From: Deltaproteobacteria bacterium
Lineage (GTDB): Bacteria; Desulfobacterota; Desulfovibrionia; Desulfovibrionales; Desulfovibrionaceae
Direction: 5' to 3'
Length of the DNA: 7,028 bases
Assembly (NCBI GenBank): GCA_031280335.1
Contig: JAITGZ010000058.1
Location: forward strand, 1-7,028
Below are positions 1 through 5,777 of this stretch, piece after piece. A model generated the notes under the pieces. It made no database searches. It saw only the letters and a list, made by a program, of their open reading frames with translations, and was not told the origin of the DNA. Each line of letters opens with the position of its first letter. The stretch's first letter is position 1. Both the position numbers and the translations under genes were made by a program.

Positions 1-1125
1 GGTGTAGCTGGCGTCGCCGCCGGTATCCAGGGCTTCATAGTTGCCGCCCTGGGCATCGGAGACCGTAAGGTTGACCCGGTCGTCGGACTGGGAGATGTTG
101 TCGTCCGGGCGCACATGTACCGGCACGGGGTCGGAGGAAAGCTCCCCATCACGGATGATCACCGTGTATTCGTTGCCGTCGCTCCCCCTGATGGACAGCA
201 CCAGGTCACCCTGGGGCGGGTTATCCACCGAGGCCACCACGCGCACCTCCGTGCCTTCGGGCACGGGACCGGTGATTTCGTTGCCCTGCTCGTCCACCAG
301 CTTCAAGGTGACGGTACTCGCGTCATCATCATCCACCACCGTATAGACGGCGGAAGAGCCGGGGCCGTCGGTATCCAGGACGGCGTATTGATCGCCGTTA
401 TCCACATGATCTATTTTAACCGTAAAGCCTTCGTCGCCTTGCTTATAAACATCATCGGGGCGCGAGTCGAAGCTGACCGAACCGGTGCTTTCCCCGGCCT
501 TGATGGTGATGGTCTCGCCGTTATCGAGGTGAATAACCAGGTCTTGCGTGGGGGGGAAGTTCACTGTGGCCGTAACGGTAATCTGGTCGCCTTCAATTAT
601 TCTGTCCTCACTGACCGAAAGGGTGATGGAAACAGGTGTGCTTGAACCGCCGGGGCCGCCGGAGTCTCCCGTGCGGCCGCCGCCCAGGGAGGCCCCTCTG
701 ATCTCCAGGTCGGCATCATCGCCGCCGCCGGAGGCGCGGCCGAAACCCAGGCCGTCCACCTTGCCCAGCGCGTCCACACCGCCCATAAGATTACCCGCGT
801 CGTCCGCATAGGCGGTCAGGTGGGCCCCTACCGCTTCGCCGGCGGCTGTAGCCAGCTCCGGTGCCATGGCGGATAAAAAGTCCATGCCCGTCAGTTCCGT
901 ATCCGCATTAACGGACACATGCACATCCAGGTAGGAGAAGAAATCCCCCAGCACAACCTTTCCTCCGTTATCGAAGGATATTTGCAGGTTATCTCCCTCT
1001 CTGGCCAATTCCATGTTGGTGCTGTCAATGGGGAAATCAAAAGTAAGACTGTCCCCGGCCTCAATACGCTGGTTAACGTTTTCTCCGGTACCTGGTACGG
1101 ACAGATGCAGAATGCTGTTAGCCAT
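1..1125 (-). CDS. Large BapA/LapA-like repeat adhesin, N-terminal part (gene continues beyond left edge)
   Basis: Open for 375 codons from ATG at 1125 to the window edge without a stop. The start is fixed by AAGGAG (1134-1139) seven bases upstream. Residues 1-70 form a beta-rich N-terminal domain (LTFDFPIDS, LQISFDNGGKVVLGDFF) of the kind that opens BapA/LapA-like adhesins. Residues 80-112 are Ala-rich and contain TAAG (93-96), matching the LapG protease site consensus. Residues 132-163 are a Gly/Ser/Asp-rich linker. Two diverged Ig-like repeats follow, about 112-116 residues apart (roughly 164-268 and 269-375), sharing EG..V.A.V..PP..DLV, RPDD, G..Y..LDT and YT, with a VVDDDD joint. There is no Sec signal peptide and no cysteine. 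Known proteins of this type are type I secreted cell-surface or biofilm adhesins of thousands of residues; the C-terminal RTX region and secretion signal are not visible here. Secretion route and LapG control are inferred. Confidence 0.85.
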   Translation of the reverse strand, partial: MANSILHLSVPGTGENVNQRIEAGDSLTFDFPIDSTNMELAREGDNLQISFDNGGKVVLGDFFSYLDVHVSVNADTELTGMDFLSAMAPELATAAGEAVGAHLTAYADDAGNLMGGVDALGKVDGLGFGRASGGGDDADLEIRGASLGGGRTGDSGGPGGSSTPVSITLSVSEDRIIEGDQITVTATVNFPPTQDLVIHLDNGETITIKAGESTGSVSFDSRPDDVYKQGDEGFTVKIDHVDNGDQYAVLDTDGPGSSAVYTVVDDDDASTVTLKLVDEQGNEITGPVPEGTEVRVVASVDNPPQGDLVLSIRGSDGNEYTVIIRDGELSSDPVPVHVRPDDNISQSDDRVNLTVSDAQGGNYEALDTGGDASYT

Positions 1126-1206
1126 TGCCTTGCTCCTTTATATTCTTGAACCGTTTTTAAATTTCCGTAAATGCCTCGTAAATATTTTTGCCGCCTGTAT
1201 AAATGC

Positions 1207-1223
1207 GGCCAGACCGTCTGGCC
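1207..1223. repeat. Palindrome in the adhesin leader
   Basis: GGCCAGAC-C-GTCTGGCC is a perfect inverted repeat with 8-bp arms and a one-base centre. It lies between the predicted sigma-54 start (about 1255) and the adhesin start codon. As RNA it can form a 7-bp GC-rich stem with a 3-base loop. It may be a protein-binding operator or a leader hairpin; the sequence does not decide between these. Confidence 0.6.
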
Positions 1224-1265
1224 CCAAGCGTACAAAAAATACGGGCAAAAAACTAGCTATATAAT

Positions 1266-1281
1266 AGCAAATAGCGTGCCA
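1266..1281 (-). promoter_or_regulatory. Sigma-54 (-24/-12) promoter of the adhesin gene
   Basis: Read on the minus strand, this is TGGCAC-GCTAT-TTGCT, an exact match to the core TGGCAC-N5-TTGCW of RpoN promoters. The invariant GG (1280-1279) and GC (1268-1267) are ten bases apart. The predicted transcript start is near 1255, giving a leader of about 130 bases. An AT-rich tract (about 1282-1330) lies upstream. Sigma-54 promoters need an activating enhancer-binding protein, so the gene is probably signal-controlled. Confidence 0.8.
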
Positions 1282-1357
1282 GAAAAAAATATATAAAAAT
1301 AAGCATAAAATACGCATGTTTATAATGAATAAAATTGCCCAGGCATGGAGTCCGCCC

Positions 1358-1452
1358 ATTCCGGAAAATTAGTTTTTACGATTTTTTCGGACAAAATCCC
1401 TGCGCAGCGATCGCGGGGGAGGTTTTGAGAAGGGCAATATTTCCGGTAAAAA
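1358..1452. promoter_or_regulatory. Possible activator region with repeated TTCCGG/TTCGGA-AAAA words
   Basis: Three related words occur on the plus strand: ATTCCGGAAAAT (from 1358), TTTTCGGACAAAAT (from 1385) and ATTTCCGGTAAAAA (from 1439). They sit about 110, 134 and 190 bases upstream of the predicted adhesin transcript start, where enhancer-binding proteins of sigma-54 promoters usually bind. They are short and imperfect, so this is only a candidate site. Confidence 0.25.
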
Positions 1453-1510
1453 CGGACGGACGCTGTATGTTGGGAGAGAAGGGAGAGGATGGAGAGAAAC
1501 GGCAAGACAC

Positions 1511-1594
1511 CAAACCCCATCCGGGGGGAATGATTCCCCCCGGACCCCCCAACGGGGTTTCGCTGCTATGTGGTAAAAAAAACTTGAACGGGTT
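1511..1594. repeat. Intergenic hairpin repeat, copy A (3' of the VWA gene)
   Basis: The core is an inverted repeat with 12-bp arms (1520-1531 and 1533-1544; CCGGGGGGAAT facing ATTCCCCCCGG, one-base centre). AAACCCC (1512-1518) and GGGGTTT (1554-1560) nest outside it and can extend the stem. Then come TTTCGCTGCT, a run of eight A (1575-1582) and TTGAACGGGTT (1584-1594). The same order of elements, diverged, is found at 5577-5683. It lies about 55 bases after the VWA stop codon and may act as a 3' end or terminator, but no long U-run follows the strong stem in the direction of the gene. The rest of the 1126-1648 gap holds the adhesin control region and no convincing gene. Confidence 0.6.
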
Positions 1595-1648
1595 CAGGAT
1601 GGCGGGGTTCCCTCCCCCAGAGCGGCTTTCTTGGTATCCGCTTCAGGA

Positions 1649-3178
1649 TTATTCTTGGGGCCGGCGCAGTATGACGGCGCAGCTCAGAACAAGTTTACCG
1701 CCATGTTCATCCAGCGCGGTTATTTTAATATCGTCATAGTGGTACGGGATGTCTTTGCTGCGGGCGAAAAGCGCGTAGCCGCCGTCAGGCCGTACATCCA
1801 GCCAGGCGCCGCCGCCCAGTCCGTTGTCGGCCAGGGTGAGGCGAAAACAGCCGTCCACCAGGGCGGACTTATTATCCCAGTCCACGATCTGTTCCGTCCC
1901 CCAGAGGTCAAAATAGGAAAAAATGCGGTAAGCGTGCGCCGCTTCGCCCAGCATATTTTGGAAGATTGCGCCGCAGGGGGCTATATCCGCCAGGTAGGAG
2001 ACAACCTTGCCCAGATCGTGCGGTTTGTCCACCAGTATATATTGGTCGCCGCCTGACGCGTTCAGCTCATATTGACAGCAAGCGGCTTTAAGGTTGACTT
2101 CCCTTGCGGATGTGCCCGGCCCCACGCCCAGGGAATATATGTCCAGTTTTTCCGTACGCGGGTCGTTGACCAGGGTAACCCACGTGCCGCTCACGCCGTG
2201 CCCTTCGGCCGGCGCGATGCCGGAGATAAAGAAGACCTGCTGGCGAGAGTCCTTGTACCGGGTATCGGTCAGTCCTTTCAGCACCACGGGAACGGCTTTT
2301 TCCAGAGCCTTGTCGTAAAGCGCCCCGCAGGGTTCACACCTTGCCGGCTCCGGCAGGGCGCGCAGCACCCGCGCGGCCTCCCCCGCGTTCATTTCCGCGC
2401 CGGCAAGCGCGGCAGCGGCGGAATCAAAAAGCACCAGATTGATTTTAACACAGCCGCGCCCGTACCGGTATTCATCAAACAAATCCAGCAAGGCGTTTCT
2501 GGAGGCGTTAAAAAGGCCGTGCGGATTATCCGGCGGACCCGCCTGGGCCCATGCGGAGATGTCCAGAAGTATGGTAACGTAATAATTTACAGCGGGTGTT
2601 TCTTCCAGAATGATCCTTTGGAGGGTGAGGGGGCGGGGAGCGGTGTGCGCCCGGATATCTGCGGCGGCATGGGCTTTTTCTCCGTCCGTCCAGACTGCGT
2701 CCAATTCCAGGAGCGTATGCGTCATTATGTCGGGCCGTATGCCGCGGCCACGGACATATCTATAAACATAGCATCCATTGCCGCTGTTGGTGAGGCTTAA
2801 GGTATCGCCCGCGCAGGGGTGGCCTTCGGGCAGGGTTACGGCAATGCTGTGCCCGGAGGCACCCGGCAGAGTCAGGCCTGTATCCTGACCGCCCAGAGCA
2901 ATGGACACATCAGCAGGCTCGCCGCTGATGCGAAACCTGCCGCAAGCGGAAATGCCTCCATTGCCCGTATCTTCATACAGTTCAGGGAGGATTTCCGCCT
3001 TTTCGGTGTGTCCGGGCTGTTTATCCGTAAAATACGGATCACATTCCAGACCTCCGGATATGGAGATATCCGCCTCCACCCCCTCCATGTTCAGGGTAAA
3101 AAGCATGTCCTCATCCAGCAGCATTTTATGTGCGGCTTCACTGCCTGAGGCATGTGAAGAGAGTAAGCCGGCAGCCAT
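1649..3178 (-). CDS. Free-standing adhesin-type von Willebrand A (VWA) domain protein
   Basis: 509 residues from ATG at 3178. The open frame continues upstream to 3544, but AAGGAG seven bases before 3178 and the promoter elements further up fix this start. Residues about 60-190 look like a beta-sandwich region. Residues about 197-400 form a VWA domain: YYVTILLDIS (199-208), ALLDLFDEY (229-237), VKINLVLFDSAA (244-255), ALYDKALEKA (286-295), VFFISGIAP (315-323), LDIYSLGVG (345-353) and ILVDKPHDLGKVV (381-393). This layout matches the VWA segment near the C-terminus of large type I secreted adhesins. The metal site is degenerate (DISAW at 206-210 instead of DxSxS, and the usual DG after the fourth strand is SG). 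A further beta-rich domain ends the protein (about 401-505). There are 12 cysteines, no signal peptide, no membrane segment, no GGxGxD repeats and no recognisable type I signal. Role unknown. Its neighbours suggest a link to adhesion, which is inference. Confidence 0.8.
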   Translation of the reverse strand: MAAGLLSSHASGSEAAHKMLLDEDMLFTLNMEGVEADISISGGLECDPYFTDKQPGHTEKAEILPELYEDTGNGGISACGRFRISGEPADVSIALGGQDTGLTLPGASGHSIAVTLPEGHPCAGDTLSLTNSGNGCYVYRYVRGRGIRPDIMTHTLLELDAVWTDGEKAHAAADIRAHTAPRPLTLQRIILEETPAVNYYVTILLDISAWAQAGPPDNPHGLFNASRNALLDLFDEYRYGRGCVKINLVLFDSAAAALAGAEMNAGEAARVLRALPEPARCEPCGALYDKALEKAVPVVLKGLTDTRYKDSRQQVFFISGIAPAEGHGVSGTWVTLVNDPRTEKLDIYSLGVGPGTSAREVNLKAACCQYELNASGGDQYILVDKPHDLGKVVSYLADIAPCGAIFQNMLGEAAHAYRIFSYFDLWGTEQIVDWDNKSALVDGCFRLTLADNGLGGGAWLDVRPDGGYALFARSKDIPYHYDDIKITALDEHGGKLVLSCAVILRRPQE

Positions 3179-3200
3179 TTGAGAACTCCTTTGGGGAAGC

Positions 3201-3256
3201 CCGGCTATTGAAACAAATTTTGGAGCGATTGCCCCAAAAAATTTGTTACAAGCCGG
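3201..3256 (-). promoter_or_regulatory. Large leader hairpin just upstream of the VWA gene's ribosome binding site
   Basis: Read as RNA from 3256 to 3201, an outer stem CCGGCU/AGCCGG (6 bp) encloses AACAAAUUUU/AAAAUUUGUU (10 bp). After a 2-base bulge comes GGGGC/GCUCC (5 bp with one G-U pair), closed by the tetraloop AAUC. The structure ends 8 bases before AAGGAG (3187-3192) and begins about 17 bases after the predicted transcript start. The central AU-rich stem flanked by GC clamps could make it temperature- or protein-sensitive, or it may stabilise the mRNA. No known riboswitch motif is recognised. Confidence 0.65.
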
Positions 3257-3283
3257 AATGTTCGATTTATTTGCGAAGCAGAT

Positions 3284-3299
3284 AGCAAGATATATGCCA
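3284..3299 (-). promoter_or_regulatory. Sigma-54 (-24/-12) promoter of the VWA gene
   Basis: The minus-strand sequence TGGCAT-ATATC-TTGCT matches the RpoN core at every position except the last base of the -24 block. GG (3298-3297) and GC (3286-3285) are ten bases apart. The predicted start is near 3273, giving a leader of about 95 bases. The adhesin gene downstream has the same promoter type, so both are probably under one sigma-54 regulon. Confidence 0.7.
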
Positions 3300-3342
3300 C
3301 ATCTGAGCATATAAAGAAATGACAATAAAAATATATAGTTAC

Positions 3343-3361
3343 TGGCTATAAGCCATTGATT
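3343..3361 (-). promoter_or_regulatory. IHF consensus overlapping a small palindrome, upstream of the sigma-54 promoter
   Basis: Minus-strand AATCAATGGCTTA (3361-3349) fits the IHF consensus WATCAANNNNTTR exactly. It is centred about 80 bases before the predicted transcript start and followed by an AT-rich tract (about 3310-3340). IHF bending between activator site and promoter is common at sigma-54 promoters. The overlapping TGGCT-ATA-AGCCA (3343-3355) is a perfect 5-bp-arm inverted repeat that could instead be an activator site. Confidence 0.45.
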
Positions 3362-3394
3362 CGAGGGGGGAGTGTCTGTTTTTGCCGGATTCGC

Positions 3395-3412
3395 CCAAAA
3401 GCGCCGCTTTGG
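3395..3412. terminator. Weak hairpin after the sensor remnant
   Basis: CCAAAAGCG and CGCTTTGG (plus strand) form an 8-bp stem with one bulged base and a minimal loop. It starts 10 bases past the TAG that ends the sensor remnant. No U-run follows on the minus strand, so it is at best a weak or formerly used terminator. Confidence 0.3.
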
Positions 3413-3422
3413 TGGATTACAT

Positions 3423-3974
3423 CTAGCGCATGTCTTCCGGAGCTTTCCCGCATAAGTTACCGGCCAGCGCCGCTGCCTGTTTAAAATCAGCCATAAGGAC
3501 AAGCTCTGTGATGCGGGAAATTTCTCCATGTTTTTCCCGGTCAAGCGGCAGAGACTGAGCGGCTTGCAGTTCCGCGTCTATGGCGTCGATATTTTCCTCT
3601 ATTTCCAAAAGGCTTTTGCTGCCTTCAAGGCGCATATACTTGATTGAACGCACCGCAATGGGTGAAGTCATCACAAACGTTTTCAAGCGTTCCGGGAAAG
3701 GACTTAGATCACCTGTAAAATCTATGGAATGGGAGGCAAGCCCACGCGACAATTCATCCCATTCGCAGATGACCGGCGTGAAACGAATGCCGAAAAGCTC
3801 ACTCAGCCAGTCGCAGAGCAATGCGGCAAAGCCTCCGATGCCTCCGTTCGCCATGGAGAAGCACTCCGTACTCGGCTTCATGCCGAAGACAAAAGAGGAA
3901 CGGCTCCGGCGCAGGCGTTCAATCGCCTCCACTTCTTCCTGGGTAATGTTCGGGATGTCCCGATTAAAACTGTT
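3423..3974 (-). pseudogene. Remnant of a membrane sensor: truncated solute-binding (SBP_bac_3-like) domain joined to a C-terminal tail
   Basis: The frame opens directly after a TGA (3977-3975) and reads NRDIPNITQEEVEAIERL, FVFGMKPSTE, GFAALLCDWLSELFGI, FTPVICEWDELSRGL, IDFTGDLSPFPERLKTFVMT and PIAVRSIKYMRL. These blocks match, from memory of the family, the first half of the extracytoplasmic solute-binding domain of multi-domain Desulfovibrio-type sensors (hybrid histidine kinases or diguanylate cyclases). The usual signal peptide, the second half of the domain, the membrane helix and the output domains are missing. After about residue 120 the sequence switches to a helical tail (AIDAELQAAQSLPLD, ITELVLMADFKQAAAL) that resembles the end of such kinases, ending in TAG at 3423. 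There is no ribosome binding site; the first possible start (GTG at 3932) lies inside the conserved block. It is best read as a sensor gene with the 5' end and the middle deleted. A short expressed binding protein is unlikely without a signal peptide. Confidence 0.7.
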
Positions 3975-3980
3975 TCAAGC

Positions 3981-4023
3981 GCGTCTTTCCGCCCCGCGCC
4001 ATCGGCGCGGGGCGGAAAGACGC
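3981..4023 (-). terminator. Perfect 20-bp GC-rich hairpin at the end of the transporter gene
   Basis: Positions 3981-4000 and 4004-4023 are exact reverse complements with the 3-base loop ATC. The hairpin starts 8 bases after the transporter stop codon. On the minus strand it is followed by GCTTGAAACAGTTTTAATC, so the U-tract is displaced and short. It probably ends or protects the transporter mRNA. It also marks the left limit of the sensor remnant. Confidence 0.8.
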
Positions 4024-4031
4024 AGCGGGTG

Positions 4032-5465
4032 TCAGAGAATGAAGATAAAGGTAATCAGGACGAAAGTAGGCACAAGGATTAGTACGGACCAGACCATGTA
4101 ACCAAAAAAGCTCGGCATACGTACGCCCTGGTTTTCAGAGATGGAGCGGACCATGAAGTTGGGCGCGTTGCCTATATAGGTGTTGGCCCCCATAAAGACC
4201 GCCCCGGCGGAAATGGCGGCCAGGGTACCGGCCAGAGGCCCCATGAGCTGGGCGGCATCGCCGCCGGCGGTGTTGAAGAAGACCAGGTAGGTGGGGGCGT
4301 TGTCCAAAAAGCTGGAAAGCACGCCGGTAAGCCAGAAATACATGTAGTTTACAGGCTGCCCGTCGCGGCTGACCAGGCTGATCACCTCGCGCAAAGCCCC
4401 TTGTTCGCCCGCACGCAATATGGCCAGGGCCGGGATCATGCTTATGAAGATACCAAAAAAAAGTTTGCCTACTTCCAGTATGGGTGCCCAGTTGAAGTTG
4501 TTTTTACGGCGGCTTTCCGCTGGGGTAAGTTTGAGGGAAAGGCCGGCGATGCCCAACAGGGCAAAGTCGCGCGCCAGGTTCTGGATGGAGATGGACACAT
4601 GGTAAACCTCTATTTCGCCCAGGTTGACCGAGCCGCTCCAGAGTACGGAACAGACAATGCCGGCCAGCAGCAGCAGGTTCACCTTGCCTTCAAGGCCCAG
4701 TTTTTCATCCGAAGCGGAGGCGTCGGGCGGGGGAGCGGGGCGTCCCTCTTTGTTGTAAAGGAAGTGTTCCATGGCGCAATAGACAAGCAGCAGCAATATG
4801 GCCTCAAAAATCAGAACGGGCAGGAGATGTTGGGCGGTCCAGAAAAAACTCACCCCTTTGAGAAAGCCCAGAAAGAGAGGAGGATCGCCCAGGGGGGTGA
4901 GACAGCCGCCGATATTGGCCACCAGAAAGATGAAAAAGACCACGGAGTGTACTTTGTACTTGCGGTGGGCATTGGCCCGCAGAAAAGGACGGATAAGCAG
5001 CATGGCCGCGCCGGTGGTGCCCATCCAACTGGCCAGCACGGTCCCGACCAGGAGGATGCCCGTATTGACCATGGGGGTGCCGACAAGGGAGCCGGTCAGG
5101 CGCACCCCGCCGGCCACGGTAAACAGGGCGAACAGCAGGATGATGAAGGGGAAGTAATCCAGGCTCAGGGCGTGCCAGGCTTCATACATAGCCACGGATG
5201 GCCCGTAAGCCGCAGCGCAGGGGATGAGAAAGGCCAGCCCCCAGAAGACGGCAATTTTGCCGAAATTATGCTCCCAGAAATGCGGCGCGGTCAATGGACA
5301 GACGGCAATGCACAAAAGCATGCAGACAAAGGGAATAATCCAGTAAGCGCCCAGTTCAGGACCCGGCAGATGCGCGCCCGCAGCAAAACCCGCCGCCGGC
5401 AGACCCAGCGATACCGCCAGGGCGGCCAGGGCCGCGAACAGGCATTTATTTTTCACCTTCAGCAC
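4032..5465 (-). CDS. Sodium:proton antiporter / citrate-transporter-like (CitMHS_2, ion transporter superfamily) membrane protein
   Basis: 477 residues, starting at GTG (5465) behind GGGAGGG about eight bases upstream, stop TGA at 4032. The N-terminus (KNKCLFAALAALAVSLGLPAAGFAA) looks like a signal sequence or first helix. Many hydrophobic segments follow, with a hydrophilic loop near 237-261. Family blocks are NIGGCLTPLGDPPLFLGFL (184-202), SSFLDNAPTYLVFF (384-397) and MGANTYIGNAPNFM (425-438). The Asp in the GDPP and LDNAP segments are likely ion-site residues by analogy with NhaD-type carriers. The protein sits in the inner membrane and probably exchanges Na+ for H+ or carries an organic anion; the substrate cannot be told from sequence. 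It appears to be a single-gene unit with its own promoter and a strong 3' hairpin. Confidence 0.85.
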   Translation of the reverse strand: MLKVKNKCLFAALAALAVSLGLPAAGFAAGAHLPGPELGAYWIIPFVCMLLCIAVCPLTAPHFWEHNFGKIAVFWGLAFLIPCAAAYGPSVAMYEAWHALSLDYFPFIILLFALFTVAGGVRLTGSLVGTPMVNTGILLVGTVLASWMGTTGAAMLLIRPFLRANAHRKYKVHSVVFFIFLVANIGGCLTPLGDPPLFLGFLKGVSFFWTAQHLLPVLIFEAILLLLVYCAMEHFLYNKEGRPAPPPDASASDEKLGLEGKVNLLLLAGIVCSVLWSGSVNLGEIEVYHVSISIQNLARDFALLGIAGLSLKLTPAESRRKNNFNWAPILEVGKLFFGIFISMIPALAILRAGEQGALREVISLVSRDGQPVNYMYFWLTGVLSSFLDNAPTYLVFFNTAGGDAAQLMGPLAGTLAAISAGAVFMGANTYIGNAPNFMVRSISENQGVRMPSFFGYMVWSVLILVPTFVLITFIFIL

Positions 5466-5544
5466 TTTAAAGACCCTCCCGGTTAAAACATTTTATGGGT
5501 TGGAGCAATTTCAAAGCGAAGTTGCCCTAGAGTTTAACTTTAAG

Positions 5545-5571
5545 ATTATATAGTTAGGGTTATCACCTCAA
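5545..5571 (-). promoter_or_regulatory. Sigma-70-like promoter of the transporter gene
   Basis: The minus strand carries TATAAT (5550-5545), a perfect -10 box. TTGAGG (5571-5566) lies 15 bases upstream as a possible -35 box; the spacing is slightly short. A start near 5538 would give a leader of about 73 bases. No other promoter candidate stands out between truA and this gene. Confidence 0.5.
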
Positions 5572-5576
5572 TATAG

Positions 5577-5683
5577 TTGGGGCTATCGCCCCAAGCCCCA
5601 TTTGTGGGGCCGAAGGCCCCCCAAACCCCCCGGACGGTTTTTCGCAGCGCTGCTGTTGAAAAATTGAACGGGTTTCCCCGGGG
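5577..5683. repeat. Intergenic hairpin repeat cluster, copy B (3' of truA)
   Basis: Consecutive inverted repeats are packed here: TTGGGGC/GCCCCAA (5577-5594, loop TATC); GCCCCA/TGGGGC (5595-5610, loop TTTG); a competing stem at 5601-5625 (11 bp, one mismatch, loop GAA); the palindrome GCAGCGCTGC (5644-5653); and CCCCGGGG (5676-5683). CCCCCC, ACGG, TTTCGC, TGCT, an A-run and TTGAACGGGTT (5664-5674) follow in the same order and orientation as in copy A at 1511-1594. The two shared positions, both 3' of genes and in non-coding DNA, point to a genome-wide REP-like family. It may serve as truA's 3' end. The remaining 5684-5777 shows no gene. Confidence 0.6.
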
Positions 5684-5777
5684 CGCCTTGCCCTTATGCC
5701 CAAGGGACTACAGAGATAAAGCGGCCCGGTGGCATTGCCTCCGCTCCACCATATACGGAAGCAACTAATATTACAAC

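Noticed and set aside
1126..1255. Possible c-di-GMP (GEMM) riboswitch in the adhesin leader
   Set aside because: The conserved GEMM core words and the tetraloop-receptor layout are absent; only a simple palindrome is seen.
1320..1739. Small open frames on both strands in the gap between the VWA gene and the adhesin
   Set aside because: They cross the hairpin repeat or the promoter region, lack ribosome binding sites and have compositions of translated non-coding DNA.
2072..2800. 242-codon open frame on the plus strand
   Set aside because: It is antisense to the VWA domain coding region and shows no recognisable protein features.
3179..3544. N-terminal extension of the VWA reading frame up to 3544
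   Set aside because: It would run through the sigma-54 promoter, the leader hairpin and the sensor remnant in another frame. A good ribosome binding site sits exactly before 3178.
4401..5486. 361-codon open frame on the plus strand
   Set aside because: It lies antisense to the transporter, whose family motifs are clear; the product is a low-complexity Gln/Gly/Arg-rich shadow.
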